From NCBI GenBank assembly GCA_043778255.1, contig JAYWGN010000054.1, positions 62,001 through 126,000 on the forward strand: a stretch of DNA of 64,000 nt, written 5' to 3'. This document shows positions 8,725 to 16,513 of this stretch, one piece after another (position 1 is the stretch's first letter; each line of letters begins with the position of its first letter). The notes under the pieces are model-generated. The model did not search any database, had not been told where the DNA came from, and saw nothing but the letters and a program-made list of their open reading frames with translations. The DNA is from JAYWGN01 sp043778255. GTDB taxonomy: Bacteria > Bacteroidota > Bacteroidia > Chitinophagales > Chitinophagaceae. The position numbers and the translations under genes were made by a program.

Positions 8725-8781
8725 ATTTTATAATTAATGTATGTAAATGTACAATATTTATTTAATGGTTAAACATTGAGT

Positions 8782-10689
8782 TTAATCTTTTCTTAAAGTT
8801 ACCATTTTATTTTTAATTACAATTATATCTTCACTTTGCAATAGCTTAAGGCATTGGTTAATATCATCAATATTGGTAACCCCTATGCTAACCCCAATAT
8901 TTGCAATAGCAATTGGTGTATTATTACTGAGTATTGCTATTATTTTAGTAGCCAAATGTTGCAATGCATTATTGGTGATTTTTAGCTTTTGTACGGCTAT
9001 GCAATTATTGCAAATAGTACAACGTATAGCAGCTTCCGCTGCAAAATAAGTGGCTATGTATTTACTTCTACAATACATTTCCAAAGTGGCGTAAGCTATT
9101 ATTTTTTCTACTCTTTCTGTATAGGCTTTTTTACGGGCTTCATACAGTTTTGTATTAATTGTAAAGTTGTCGCTATGTATTCTTTCTTTATTAAAGTACA
9201 GTTGTGGCATTTCTTTTTTTGGCGAATAGCTAATAATACCGTGGGCTTGTATTTTAATTAATTTGTTTACGAGGTTAGGTATATTATCGTGTGTTATAAA
9301 TGCAATATTTTGTTCGCTTACTGGCACAGCATAATCCAATATACCACCATAAGTTCTCAACAAAGTTTTTATAAGTAATTCCAAGTTAGGGTTATCATTT
9401 TCAAATTGTTGTAGCCCCGTTTTGCTAGTGGTAAATTGTATGGTACTTGGTGTAAAAAAGGATTCGTTGTAGGTGAGTAATTCCTCCTGCTCTAATATTT
9501 TTAACACATTGTTGGTAAGAATAGCTGGTTGTTCAAATTTTTTACAAAAGTCGTTCATATCAAAATCAAAACTTTGAAACTCCCCACTACCATACGTTAA
9601 TTGTAGGTAATTACTTATACTTAAGTAAATGCTTTTAATGGTATCAAAGCTCGGAAACTTTAGTTCTACGTTTTGCAAAAGTGCCTGTAGGTCTGGCTTT
9701 TGGTATAGTAGTACGGCATAAGCTTTTTGTTCATCTCGCCCTGCCCTACCTGCTTCTTGGTAGTAGTTTTCTATACAGTCGGGTATATCATAATGTATTA
9801 CAATGCGTACATTGGGCTTATCAATACCCATACCAAATGCATTGGTACATACCATCACCCTTACTTTATCTTGCATCCAAAGTTGTTGTTTTTGGTTACG
9901 TTCCTGTGCCAGTAACCCTGCATGGTAGTACCCTGCTTCTATACCTTGCAGCCTTAGCAAATCACTAATTTCTTTTGTACGTTTTCGGCTTTTGCAATAC
10001 ACAATGGCTGTACCTGCTACACTTTGCAGTATGGTTATAGTTTTATTTATTTTACTTTCGGCTTGTAGTGCAGTATAACTTAAGTTAGGTCGTTCAAAGT
10101 TTTTTTGAAATACTTTTGTATTGTTAAAGGCTAATTTATCGCAAATATCTTGTTGTACTATGCTTGTAGCACTAGCAGTAACAGCTATTATTGGTACTGG
10201 GTTATTATTGTTTCTTATAGTAGCTATTCGCAAATAAGGAGGACGAAAGTCGTACCCCCATTGGCTAATACAGTGTGCCTCATCAACCGCTATTAAGCTC
10301 AGTTGCATAGCAGGCAAATACTCCAAAAAATGTTTTGTTTCTAACCTCTCTGGCGATACATATAAAAATTTGTAGGTGCCATTAATGGCTAGTTTTAATA
10401 CATTATCTACCTGCTTATAAGTCATAGTGCTATTAAGCATAAGTGCTGGTATATCCTTTGCTGTAAGGGCTTGCACCTGATCTTGCATAAGGGCTATTAG
10501 GGGTGTTACTACTATGCACAAACCCTCCATGGCCATAGCAGGTACTTGGTAACATATTGATTTGCCACCGCCAGTAGGGAGTAATGCTAAAGTATCATTA
10601 CCATCAATAATTGATTGTATTATTTCTTGTTGTAAGGTTCTAAATTGTTGGTAACCCCAGTACTTATGTAATATTTGGTGTAAGGTCAA
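8782..10689 (-). CDS. recQ: ATP-dependent DNA helicase RecQ
   Basis: RecQ is a 3'-5' DNA helicase of recombination and fork repair. The 635-residue protein has motif 0 (GYQQFRTLQQEII), motif I LPTGGGKS at residues 37-44, motif II DEAH at 136-139 followed by the aromatic-rich loop CISQWGYDFRP, and motifs IV-VI including QEAGRAGRDEQ. An RQC zinc site is suggested by YCRSK and CTICNNC, followed by a winged-helix region. There is no clear HRDC domain after it, which fits the moderate length. The start is TTG at 10689; no ATG is available in frame before the upstream stop. It lies 57 bases upstream of the cytochrome-like gene on the same strand. A 9-bp minisatellite lies just upstream of its start. 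Confidence 0.93.
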   Translation of the reverse strand: MTLHQILHKYWGYQQFRTLQQEIIQSIIDGNDTLALLPTGGGKSICYQVPAMAMEGLCIVVTPLIALMQDQVQALTAKDIPALMLNSTMTYKQVDNVLKLAINGTYKFLYVSPERLETKHFLEYLPAMQLSLIAVDEAHCISQWGYDFRPPYLRIATIRNNNNPVPIIAVTASATSIVQQDICDKLAFNNTKVFQKNFERPNLSYTALQAESKINKTITILQSVAGTAIVYCKSRKRTKEISDLLRLQGIEAGYYHAGLLAQERNQKQQLWMQDKVRVMVCTNAFGMGIDKPNVRIVIHYDIPDCIENYYQEAGRAGRDEQKAYAVLLYQKPDLQALLQNVELKFPSFDTIKSIYLSISNYLQLTYGSGEFQSFDFDMNDFCKKFEQPAILTNNVLKILEQEELLTYNESFFTPSTIQFTTSKTGLQQFENDNPNLELLIKTLLRTYGGILDYAVPVSEQNIAFITHDNIPNLVNKLIKIQAHGIISYSPKKEMPQLYFNKERIHSDNFTINTKLYEARKKAYTERVEKIIAYATLEMYCRSKYIATYFAAEAAIRCTICNNCIAVQKLKITNNALQHLATKIIAILSNNTPIAIANIGVSIGVTNIDDINQCLKLLQSEDIIVIKNKMVTLRKD

Positions 10690-10735
10690 AATGTTTGTTA
10701 CTTGGCTATTTATTTAAGCGTTACAAATATAAGTT

Positions 10736-11006
10736 AAAGGAGTCAATTGAGTCAAAGGAGTCAAAGGAGTCAAAGGAGTCAAGTGGGTCAAGTGGGTCAA
10801 ATGAGTCAAAGGAGTCAAGTGGGTTAAAGGAGTCAATTGGTCAAATGAGTCAAATGGGCCAAAGGAGTCATATTAGTCAAATGGGTCAAATGGGCCAAAG
10901 GAGTCATATTAGTCAAATGGGTCAAAGGAGTCAAGTTGGTCAAAGGAATCAAGTTGGTCAAATGAGTCAAGTGAGTCAAGTGGGTAAAATGGGGCAAATT
11001 GGTAAA
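10736..11006. repeat. 9-bp minisatellite (about 30 units of GTCAA-type repeat)
   Basis: About thirty head-to-tail units of roughly 9 bp with core GTCAA followed by two to four variable purine-rich bases (GAGTCAAAG, GGGTCAAGT, GAGTCAAAT and similar) run from 10736 to 11006. One unit near 10838 is 8 bp, which shifts phase. A 36-bp super-unit containing ATGGGCCAAAGGAGTC is duplicated at about 10855-10926. Because the period is a multiple of three, the plus strand stays open as Lys/Glu/Ser then Gln/Met/Gly/Ser repeats from a TTG at 10695. I do not call that a gene: there is no ribosome binding site, no conserved domain and the composition is dictated by the repeat. Confidence 0.9.
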
Positions 11007-11182
11007 AATTTATGATTTATTAAAACAAATTTTTTTTAATAACCACTTGGTGAAATAAGTTTGATTTATTTAATCATTAAGGTCTGGTTATAGTACCATC
11101 ATTTTCAATCTTTTATTATTTATTTTCTTCAATTTATTTTAAAAAAATATTTTTTTTAAAATTATTGTTATAACTTTATCTT

Positions 11183-11219
11183 ACAGCGTTGAGGATAAAT
11201 CCTAACGCTGTGCTTTTTG
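11183..11219 (+). terminator. REP-like hairpin with short T-run
   Basis: ACAGCGTT (11183-11190) pairs with AACGCTGT (11204-11211), with an inner AGGA/TCCT helix and a TAAA loop, then GCTTTTTG. It could act as a terminator on the plus strand, or be a dispersed Bacteroidota palindromic repeat; no gene upstream needs it except the repeat tract. Confidence 0.6.
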
Positions 11220-11283
11220 AATTAAATTATACACTTGAGTTATTAATTTTTTATAATTAATGCTTAAGTTTTTGTAATTGATT

Positions 11284-11347
11284 AAAAATGATTAAAGATT
11301 CTGTGTTGGATTGCAGATCCGATGGCGAGGGCTTTAATCATTTTTTT
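11284..11347 (+). promoter_or_regulatory. Long hairpin plus T-run directly before the double-glycine peptide gene
   Basis: AAAAATGATTAAAG (11284-11297) is perfectly complementary to 11332-11345, giving a 14-bp stem, and the T-run continues to 11347. The 34-base loop holds a smaller GGAT/ATCC hairpin. Its 3' edge is only 14 bases from the ATG of the small peptide gene at 11362. This resembles an intrinsic terminator used as an attenuator, or a REP-like element. Confidence 0.6.
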
Positions 11348-11361
11348 ACCTTTATTATACT

Positions 11362-11538
11362 ATGAAATTAGATGCCAAACATAGTTTACCAACATTAGAA
11401 ACAATAACTGGTGGCGGTATGACAGGACGAATTCCAACAAAAAAAGAACGTAATGAAACCGCTACATTTATAGCAACCCACAAAGCTGAATATAAAGCTA
11501 AAAACAAAATCATTTCTACAAAAAAAATTGCAAAGTAA
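11362..11538 (+). CDS. Small peptide with double-glycine-type leader (candidate secreted peptide precursor)
   Basis: The ATG at 11362 opens a 58-codon frame. Its N-terminus, MKLDAKHSLPTLETITGGGM, fits the leader of exported bacteriocin- or RiPP-like precursors: a charged start, then L-x-x-L-E-x-I-x-G-G with cleavage expected after a glycine at residues 17-19. The remaining 39 or so residues are polar and strongly basic (many Lys, two Arg), with no cysteine. I recognise no family for the core. No peptidase-domain ABC transporter, radical-SAM enzyme or lanthionine synthetase lies nearby, so any processing partner would be elsewhere. The unit is bounded by a hairpin/T-run 14 bases upstream and a strong hairpin 77 bases after the stop, which supports a discrete small transcript. 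It could still be a chance frame; moderate confidence. Confidence 0.5.
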   Translation: MKLDAKHSLPTLETITGGGMTGRIPTKKERNETATFIATHKAEYKAKNKIISTKKIAK

Positions 11539-11614
11539 ACTTGAATGTATTTATAAAAGCAGTAAACACAATTACAACATGTTATCCCTATTGCTTAGTA
11601 AGTATTATAGCAAT

Positions 11615-11637
11615 AAAACCAACTAGAAGTTGGTTTT
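11615..11637. terminator. Bidirectional hairpin terminator
   Basis: A perfect 10-bp stem, AAAACCAACT (11615-11624) with AGTTGGTTTT (11628-11637), and a 3-base loop AGA. A/T tails on both sides allow termination in both directions: the peptide gene from the left and, further off, the minus-strand transcript from the right would be outside it. Confidence 0.8.
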
Positions 11638-11768
11638 AGTAACAATTAGTAAAACGTGGTTATGCCTTATTGTTAATCCTACCACTTACGTCCTAAACGG
11701 CTTTTTACCGAACATTATATAAAGCAAATATAGTTTTATTTTCATTTAACTAGCTTAAAAGCTAACCC

Positions 11769-14700
11769 CTACAACACTTTAAACTCCTTAAATAAATTTA
11801 TTTTATTAGTTTCTATTAGGGTTTGATAAGCTTTCCACTTAGTGGCAAAAAAGTTATTTATTTTTGTAACCGATTCGGCTATTTTTGCTTCAGCTTTGGT
11901 TACTAGCAATTCTTCTTGCACTGTTGGTGCAGCATTTTTACCATTTATATAACCATTTGCTTCTTGCAGGGTGGTGAGTACAGTTTCTACTGGTATTTGG
12001 CCATAGCCTTGTCGTTCTATTTTTTTACCACTTACAAAGTCTCGTATTTCCTTTATGGCATCTTGTATTTTTTTGCTTTGTTTACGTAAGCTATCGGCAG
12101 TGTTGCCTTCTACATCTTTTAATTGTGCTTCTTGTTTTTTTGCTATTTCCTCAGCATCGGTTAATTGGTCAAGTCCATTGGTAAGTTTTTCGCTACTTTT
12201 TTGTAGTCGTTTATTCAGTACTTTTTGAGCTATTCTAATGCTGCTATTATCGGGTACTCTTGGGTCGGGTTTTATGGTTATGTAGCTACTATCCATTTGT
12301 TTTTTGTAGGTAAGTACTACCTTATATGTTCCAGGTAGTACTTTATCACCACCACGTTCGGGGTCGTTTGGCTTTGGCTTGGGTGAGCCTGGGTAGCGGT
12401 AGCCTTTTTCATCCATATTCCAGTATTTTTTGTTGTAGCCAGTATCCACAGCCCATTTAAGGGTACGTATTTGTTCGTTTTGCGGGTTATAAATTTTTGC
12501 GGTTACGCTATCGATACCAGCACCCACTTTCCCCCCAGAGCCCCCCTGCCCCCCAAAGCCCCCCTGCCCCCCAAGGGGGGTTCTTGAATCGTTTAACTTT
12601 GAAGAGTCGTTTGTATTTACATTATTTTTTATAGTATTAATCTCATTGATATTTTTTGGTGTTGCCAAACTCTCCGCCTTAGGCGGAGTTATGGGACTTT
12701 TTGGGAGGTTTACATAAAAATTAACTGTAGCGGCATTTGTTTTATTATCGGCATTCCATACACCCCAAGTACTCCACTCGTAGCCGGGTGCATTGCGGTA
12801 GGTAACGTCATAAGCATCGTTATTGGTAAAGGCAGTAAGTTTGGTGGGCAGCGTACCATTTTGCGAAGCTACATAACGCAGTGGCCGTATATTGTCCAAT
12901 ATATAAATGGCACGGCCAAATGTGGCTATACACAAATCGGCTTCACGTTCCTGTAGGGCAAGGTCGTAAGTGCTTACACTAGGGTAACCATTTTTATATT
13001 GTTGAAACGTAGCTGCATTATCTAAACTAATCCACAGCCCTTGCTCTGTACCTACAAATATGAGGTTGGGGGTTGTGGGGTCCTGCAGCACACAAAGGGC
13101 ATAGCCTTTTATATTTTTATTTTGCAAAATGTTGACCCAAGTACTACCATAATTGGTAGTGCGGTATATAGTACTTGCAAAGTTGCCACGGCGGTAATCG
13201 TTAGCTACCACAAAAGCCTCAGCAGCATTGTACCTACTGGCTTTTACCTGTGGCAACCAACTACCTTTTGTAAGCCCAGTTATATTTTTACTAAGGTTGG
13301 TCCATGTACTACCTCCATCTTTGGTGAGTTGTACATTACCATCGTCGGTAGTTACCCATATAATGTTAGCATTTAATTGGCTTGGCTCTATAGCCAGTAT
13401 GGTGCAGTGGTTTTCGGCACCTGTTATGTCTATACTTATTCCCCCGTTTTTAGTTTGGTCTATTTGGGTACTATCGTTATTGGTAAGGTCGGGGCTTGTG
13501 GTGGTCCAGCTAGCACCTTTGTTGGTACTTTTGTGTACAAACTGGCTACCGTAGTATATTGTTTTTTTATCTGTTGGGTGCTGGGCTATAGCGGCATTCC
13601 AGTTAAATCTTAACCTATCTTTATTAATGGTATTTGCTACACTTGGCGGTTGTATATCCCAGTTTTCGCCAGTGGTTACATTGTACCTACCTACATTGCC
13701 ACCTTGGCTCATAGCATATACCCAATTAGCATCTTCAGCATCAGGCATTACATCAAATCCATCGCCACCCCACAGGCTTTCCCAATAGTAGTTTTTAAGG
13801 CCACTTTGGCTCCAAGTATAAGCTGGGCCACGCCAACTACCATTGTCTTGCATACCACCCATTACGTTGTAGGGTAATTCGTTATCTACATTTATATGGT
13901 AAAATTGACCAACTGGCAACTTCTCATCAAACATCCAAGTTTTACCACGGTCTCTTGTAATACCTATACCACCGTCGTTACCATCTATTATATAATTGGG
14001 GTCGTTGGGGTGTATCCAAAAGGCGTGGTGATCGGGGTGTATACCGCTGTAGGGTATTACGGTTTTAAATGTACGGCCACCATCTTCGCTCATACTTACG
14101 GTTTGGTTTATAAGCCATAGTCTATTTTCATTTTGTGGATCAGCTATTATATCTTGAAAATAAAAACTTCGGTTGGCAGTATATTGAGGGTCTTCATTTA
14201 CTTTTTCCCATTTAGTACCTCCATCATCGCTACGGTATAAAGCACTTTTGGTGCTTTCAATAAGTGCATATACACGGCTAGGCATATTGTGGCATATAGC
14301 CAACCCAATACGGCCGTAAGGCATTGCAGGTAAGCCATTGCCCGGTGCTTCAGTTTGTATAGCCAAGTTTTTCCAAGTACTGCCACCATCTGTAGTTACA
14401 TACAAGCCACTACCGCTACCACCACTGCTAAAGCTATACGGAGTACGGTTGTGTTGCCACATGGCCGCATATATTTTATTCGGGTTTTTTGGGTCCATTA
14501 TCATATCGGCAATGCCACTGGTATCGTTGGTATATAATATTTTGTTCCAAGTAGTACCGCCATCCATTGTTTTGTACACACCACGGTCGGGGTGTATGCC
14601 GTAAGGGTTGCCTATAGCACCAGCATATACTATATTGGGGTTGGTAGGGTCTATTATTACTCGGTGTATATTTCTAGTTTTTTCGAGCCCCATACATTTC

Positions 14701-15089
14701 CAAGTTTTACCAGCATCTAGGCTTTTGTAAATGCCTTCGCCAAGGCTTACGGAGTTACGAGGGTTACCCTCGCCAGTACCTACCCACACTATACTAGGGT
14801 TGCTTTGGCATATAGCAATGCTGCCGATGTTTTGTATGGATTGTTCGTCAAATATGGGTGTCCAGTTATTCCCAGCATTTTCGGTTTTCCATAAACCGCC
14901 ACTTGCCGAACCTAGGTATATAGTATTGGGGTCGCCGTGTAACGCATCAATAGTAGTAATGCGGCCACTCATTCCACTTGGGCCAATGGCACGTGGTTTT
15001 AGGTTTTTAAAATCTTTTGCTAAGTTTACATTTTGGGCAAATGCATTTGCCCCCATTAAAATAAAAAAAAGGGTATACCGTAACTTCAT
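11769..15089 (-). CDS. Secreted sortilin/VPS10-type beta-propeller protein (glycosyl hydrolase-like BNR repeats)
   Basis: This is a 1106-residue exported protein. The signal peptide (MKLRYTLFFILMGANAFAQ) is followed by a large propeller with repeated Asp-box-like motifs such as TENAGNNW, SLDAGKTW, TMDGGTTW, TTDGGSTW, SEDGGRTF and TKDGGSTW. It matches the Bacteroidota family annotated as VPS10/sortilin-domain or BNR glycosyl hydrolase, with propeller up to about residue 740 and a C-terminal immunoglobulin-like plus helical region. Enzymatic activity has not been established for most members. At about residues 800-855 the linker contains PITPPKAESLAT, then an Asn/Lys-rich stretch, then GGQGGFGGQGGSGG, encoded by DNA with palindromes and G-tracts unlike the rest of the gene. 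It looks like an in-frame insertion of a repeat element. It stands alone on the minus strand. Confidence 0.88.
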   Translation of the reverse strand: MKLRYTLFFILMGANAFAQNVNLAKDFKNLKPRAIGPSGMSGRITTIDALHGDPNTIYLGSASGGLWKTENAGNNWTPIFDEQSIQNIGSIAICQSNPSIVWVGTGEGNPRNSVSLGEGIYKSLDAGKTWKCMGLEKTRNIHRVIIDPTNPNIVYAGAIGNPYGIHPDRGVYKTMDGGTTWNKILYTNDTSGIADMIMDPKNPNKIYAAMWQHNRTPYSFSSGGSGSGLYVTTDGGSTWKNLAIQTEAPGNGLPAMPYGRIGLAICHNMPSRVYALIESTKSALYRSDDGGTKWEKVNEDPQYTANRSFYFQDIIADPQNENRLWLINQTVSMSEDGGRTFKTVIPYSGIHPDHHAFWIHPNDPNYIIDGNDGGIGITRDRGKTWMFDEKLPVGQFYHINVDNELPYNVMGGMQDNGSWRGPAYTWSQSGLKNYYWESLWGGDGFDVMPDAEDANWVYAMSQGGNVGRYNVTTGENWDIQPPSVANTINKDRLRFNWNAAIAQHPTDKKTIYYGSQFVHKSTNKGASWTTTSPDLTNNDSTQIDQTKNGGISIDITGAENHCTILAIEPSQLNANIIWVTTDDGNVQLTKDGGSTWTNLSKNITGLTKGSWLPQVKASRYNAAEAFVVANDYRRGNFASTIYRTTNYGSTWVNILQNKNIKGYALCVLQDPTTPNLIFVGTEQGLWISLDNAATFQQYKNGYPSVSTYDLALQEREADLCIATFGRAIYILDNIRPLRYVASQNGTLPTKLTAFTNNDAYDVTYRNAPGYEWSTWGVWNADNKTNAATVNFYVNLPKSPITPPKAESLATPKNINEINTIKNNVNTNDSSKLNDSRTPLGGQGGFGGQGGSGGKVGAGIDSVTAKIYNPQNEQIRTLKWAVDTGYNKKYWNMDEKGYRYPGSPKPKPNDPERGGDKVLPGTYKVVLTYKKQMDSSYITIKPDPRVPDNSSIRIAQKVLNKRLQKSSEKLTNGLDQLTDAEEIAKKQEAQLKDVEGNTADSLRKQSKKIQDAIKEIRDFVSGKKIERQGYGQIPVETVLTTLQEANGYINGKNAAPTVQEELLVTKAEAKIAESVTKINNFFATKWKAYQTLIETNKINLFKEFKVL
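12531..12688. repeat. G/C-tract and palindrome cassette inserted in frame in the propeller gene
   Basis: At 12531-12580 are two and a half 18-bp units of C6 tracts separated by AGAG, TG and AAAG, ending in CCCCCCAAGGGGGG. At 12672-12688 is a palindrome CTCCGCCT-T-AGGCGGAG. Both features are typical of dispersed intergenic repeats in this phylum and contrast with the AT-rich surroundings. The segment between them codes for an Asn/Lys/Thr-rich linker. The whole stays in frame with the host gene. Confidence 0.7.
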
Positions 15090-15203
15090 AAGTACATAAT
15101 TTGAAGTGTAATTTACAACATGTATAGTATATAATTAGTAAAAATGATAATTGGCAAATGCAAATATTTTAATTGTATTTTTATGTAAAATAAAACCAAC
15201 ATT

Positions 15204-15437
15204 ATGTGGCAAACAATAGACAATAAATTATACCAAAAGTACGAGTTTAAAAACTTTAGTGAAGCTTTTGCATTTATAACAAGAGTAGCTATAGCAGCCG
15301 AAAAAGCCGACCACCACCCCACTTTTACCAATACATACAACAAGGTAGAAATTTGGCTTTGCACCCACGACAATGGCAATGTAATAACCGAAAAAGACAG
15401 GGCGTTAGCAAAGCAAATAGATGGTATATTGAGTTAG
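15204..15437 (+). CDS. phhB: 4a-hydroxytetrahydrobiopterin dehydratase (pterin-4a-carbinolamine dehydratase)
   Basis: This small enzyme dehydrates 4a-hydroxytetrahydropterin, normally to regenerate the cofactor of aromatic amino acid hydroxylases. The 77-residue protein has the whole family signature: a FSEAFAFITRVA helix, then AEKADHHP at residues 32-39 with the active-site His37-His38-Pro39, YNKVEIWLCTHD with His55, and a C-terminal DRALAKQIDG helix. Length is about 15-20 residues shorter than many homologues, missing part of the N-terminal strand. No phenylalanine hydroxylase gene is in the window. A minus-strand frame over the same region has no coding features. It is followed 74 bases later by a restriction-modification operon. 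Confidence 0.9.
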   Translation: MWQTIDNKLYQKYEFKNFSEAFAFITRVAIAAEKADHHPTFTNTYNKVEIWLCTHDNGNVITEKDRALAKQIDGILS

Positions 15438-15511
15438 TGGTGGGGTTGTTGTTGGGGGTTGTAATATGCAATTTTTATTTCCGAAATGATAAAAAATTAT
15501 AACTTTACGTT

Positions 15512-16513
15512 ATGATAGAAACCCAAATAGACAGTTTAAAAGATTATAAATACATCGACCTCTTTGCAGGTATTGGCGGATTTCATTATGCATTAAAATC
15601 TTTTGGAGCTAAATGTGTTTTTGCTTCTGAATGGGACAGTTATGCCTCTAATACTTACTATAGAAACCATAACCTAAAACCAAGTGGTGACATAACTCAA
15701 ATTGAAGAAGATAGCATACCAAAACATGATATTATTTGTGGTGGCTTTCCTTGTCAAGCATTCTCAATTTCGGGGAAACAGAAGGGTTTTGAAGATACAA
15801 GAGGAACATTGTTTTTTGATATAGCAAGGATAATAAATAAACATACACCTAAAGTTTTATTTTTAGAAAATGTAAAAAATTTAATTAAGCACGATAATGG
15901 CAGAACAATAATTACTATTATCAATTCGCTTAAAGAAATTGGGTATAACGTACATTACAAAGTACTGAATGCAAGTAATTTTGGGCTTCCACAAAATAGA
16001 GAAAGGGTTTATATTGTTGGCTTTCATAAATCATTGAAATCAGAGAATTTTCAATTTCCTAAGTTATACAATACTAAAGTTTCTTTATTAGACATATTAG
16101 AAGAAAACCCAAAAAACACTAAGATAGTAGAACGTGATGACATTCAAATTTATAAAGAAATTTTACCAACTAAATCACTGTTTGAAGATATTGAATTATT
16201 AAATAAACCTATACAAATAGGTAAAGTAAACAAAGGTGGTCAGGGCGAACGAATATATCACCCCTTTGGACACTCAATCACCTTATCAGCTTATGGTGGT
16301 GGCATTGGTGCAAAAACAGGATTATATTTGATTAAAGGTAAAGTAAGAAAATTGAGTACTAGAGAATGTGCTAGGCTTCAAGGATTTCCTGAAGATTTCA
16401 TAATAAATCCAATACAAACTCAGGCATACAAACAGTTTGGAAATAGTGTATCTATAAATGTACTTCAACATATTTTGAAACAAATAACTAGTGTACTAAA
16501 AGATAATGAATAA
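15512..16513 (+). CDS. DNA (cytosine-5-)-methyltransferase, M.HhaI-like, predicted GCGC
   Basis: This type II modification methylase methylates C5 of cytosine. The 333-residue product follows M.HhaI motif by motif: DLFAGIGG at residues 16-23, GFPCQAFS with catalytic Cys81, and LENVKN with Glu119 (the same numbering as M.HhaI), then NRERVY and the closing QFGNSVSINV. The target recognition region NKGGQGERIY followed by ITLSAYGGG-x-x-AKTG is nearly that of M.HhaI, so I predict recognition of GCGC with methylation of the first cytosine. The stop overlaps the start of the endonuclease by 8 bases (ATGAATAA). A possible -7 element TAACTTTAC at 15500-15508 is so near the ATG that the message may be leaderless. 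Specificity is from memory of M.HhaI and would be confirmed by alignment. Confidence 0.93.
   Translation: MIETQIDSLKDYKYIDLFAGIGGFHYALKSFGAKCVFASEWDSYASNTYYRNHNLKPSGDITQIEEDSIPKHDIICGGFPCQAFSISGKQKGFEDTRGTLFFDIARIINKHTPKVLFLENVKNLIKHDNGRTIITIINSLKEIGYNVHYKVLNASNFGLPQNRERVYIVGFHKSLKSENFQFPKLYNTKVSLLDILEENPKNTKIVERDDIQIYKEILPTKSLFEDIELLNKPIQIGKVNKGGQGERIYHPFGHSITLSAYGGGIGAKTGLYLIKGKVRKLSTRECARLQGFPEDFIINPIQTQAYKQFGNSVSINVLQHILKQITSVLKDNE

Noticed and set aside
10695..11015. Open 106-codon frame through the 9-bp repeat
   Set aside because: It starts with TTG, has no recognisable domain and remains open only because the repeat period is a multiple of three; reported as a repeat, not a gene.
15113..15379. 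Minus-strand frame of 88 codons overlapping phhB
   Set aside because: The plus-strand frame shows the complete pterin dehydratase signature; the overlapping frame shows no coding features.
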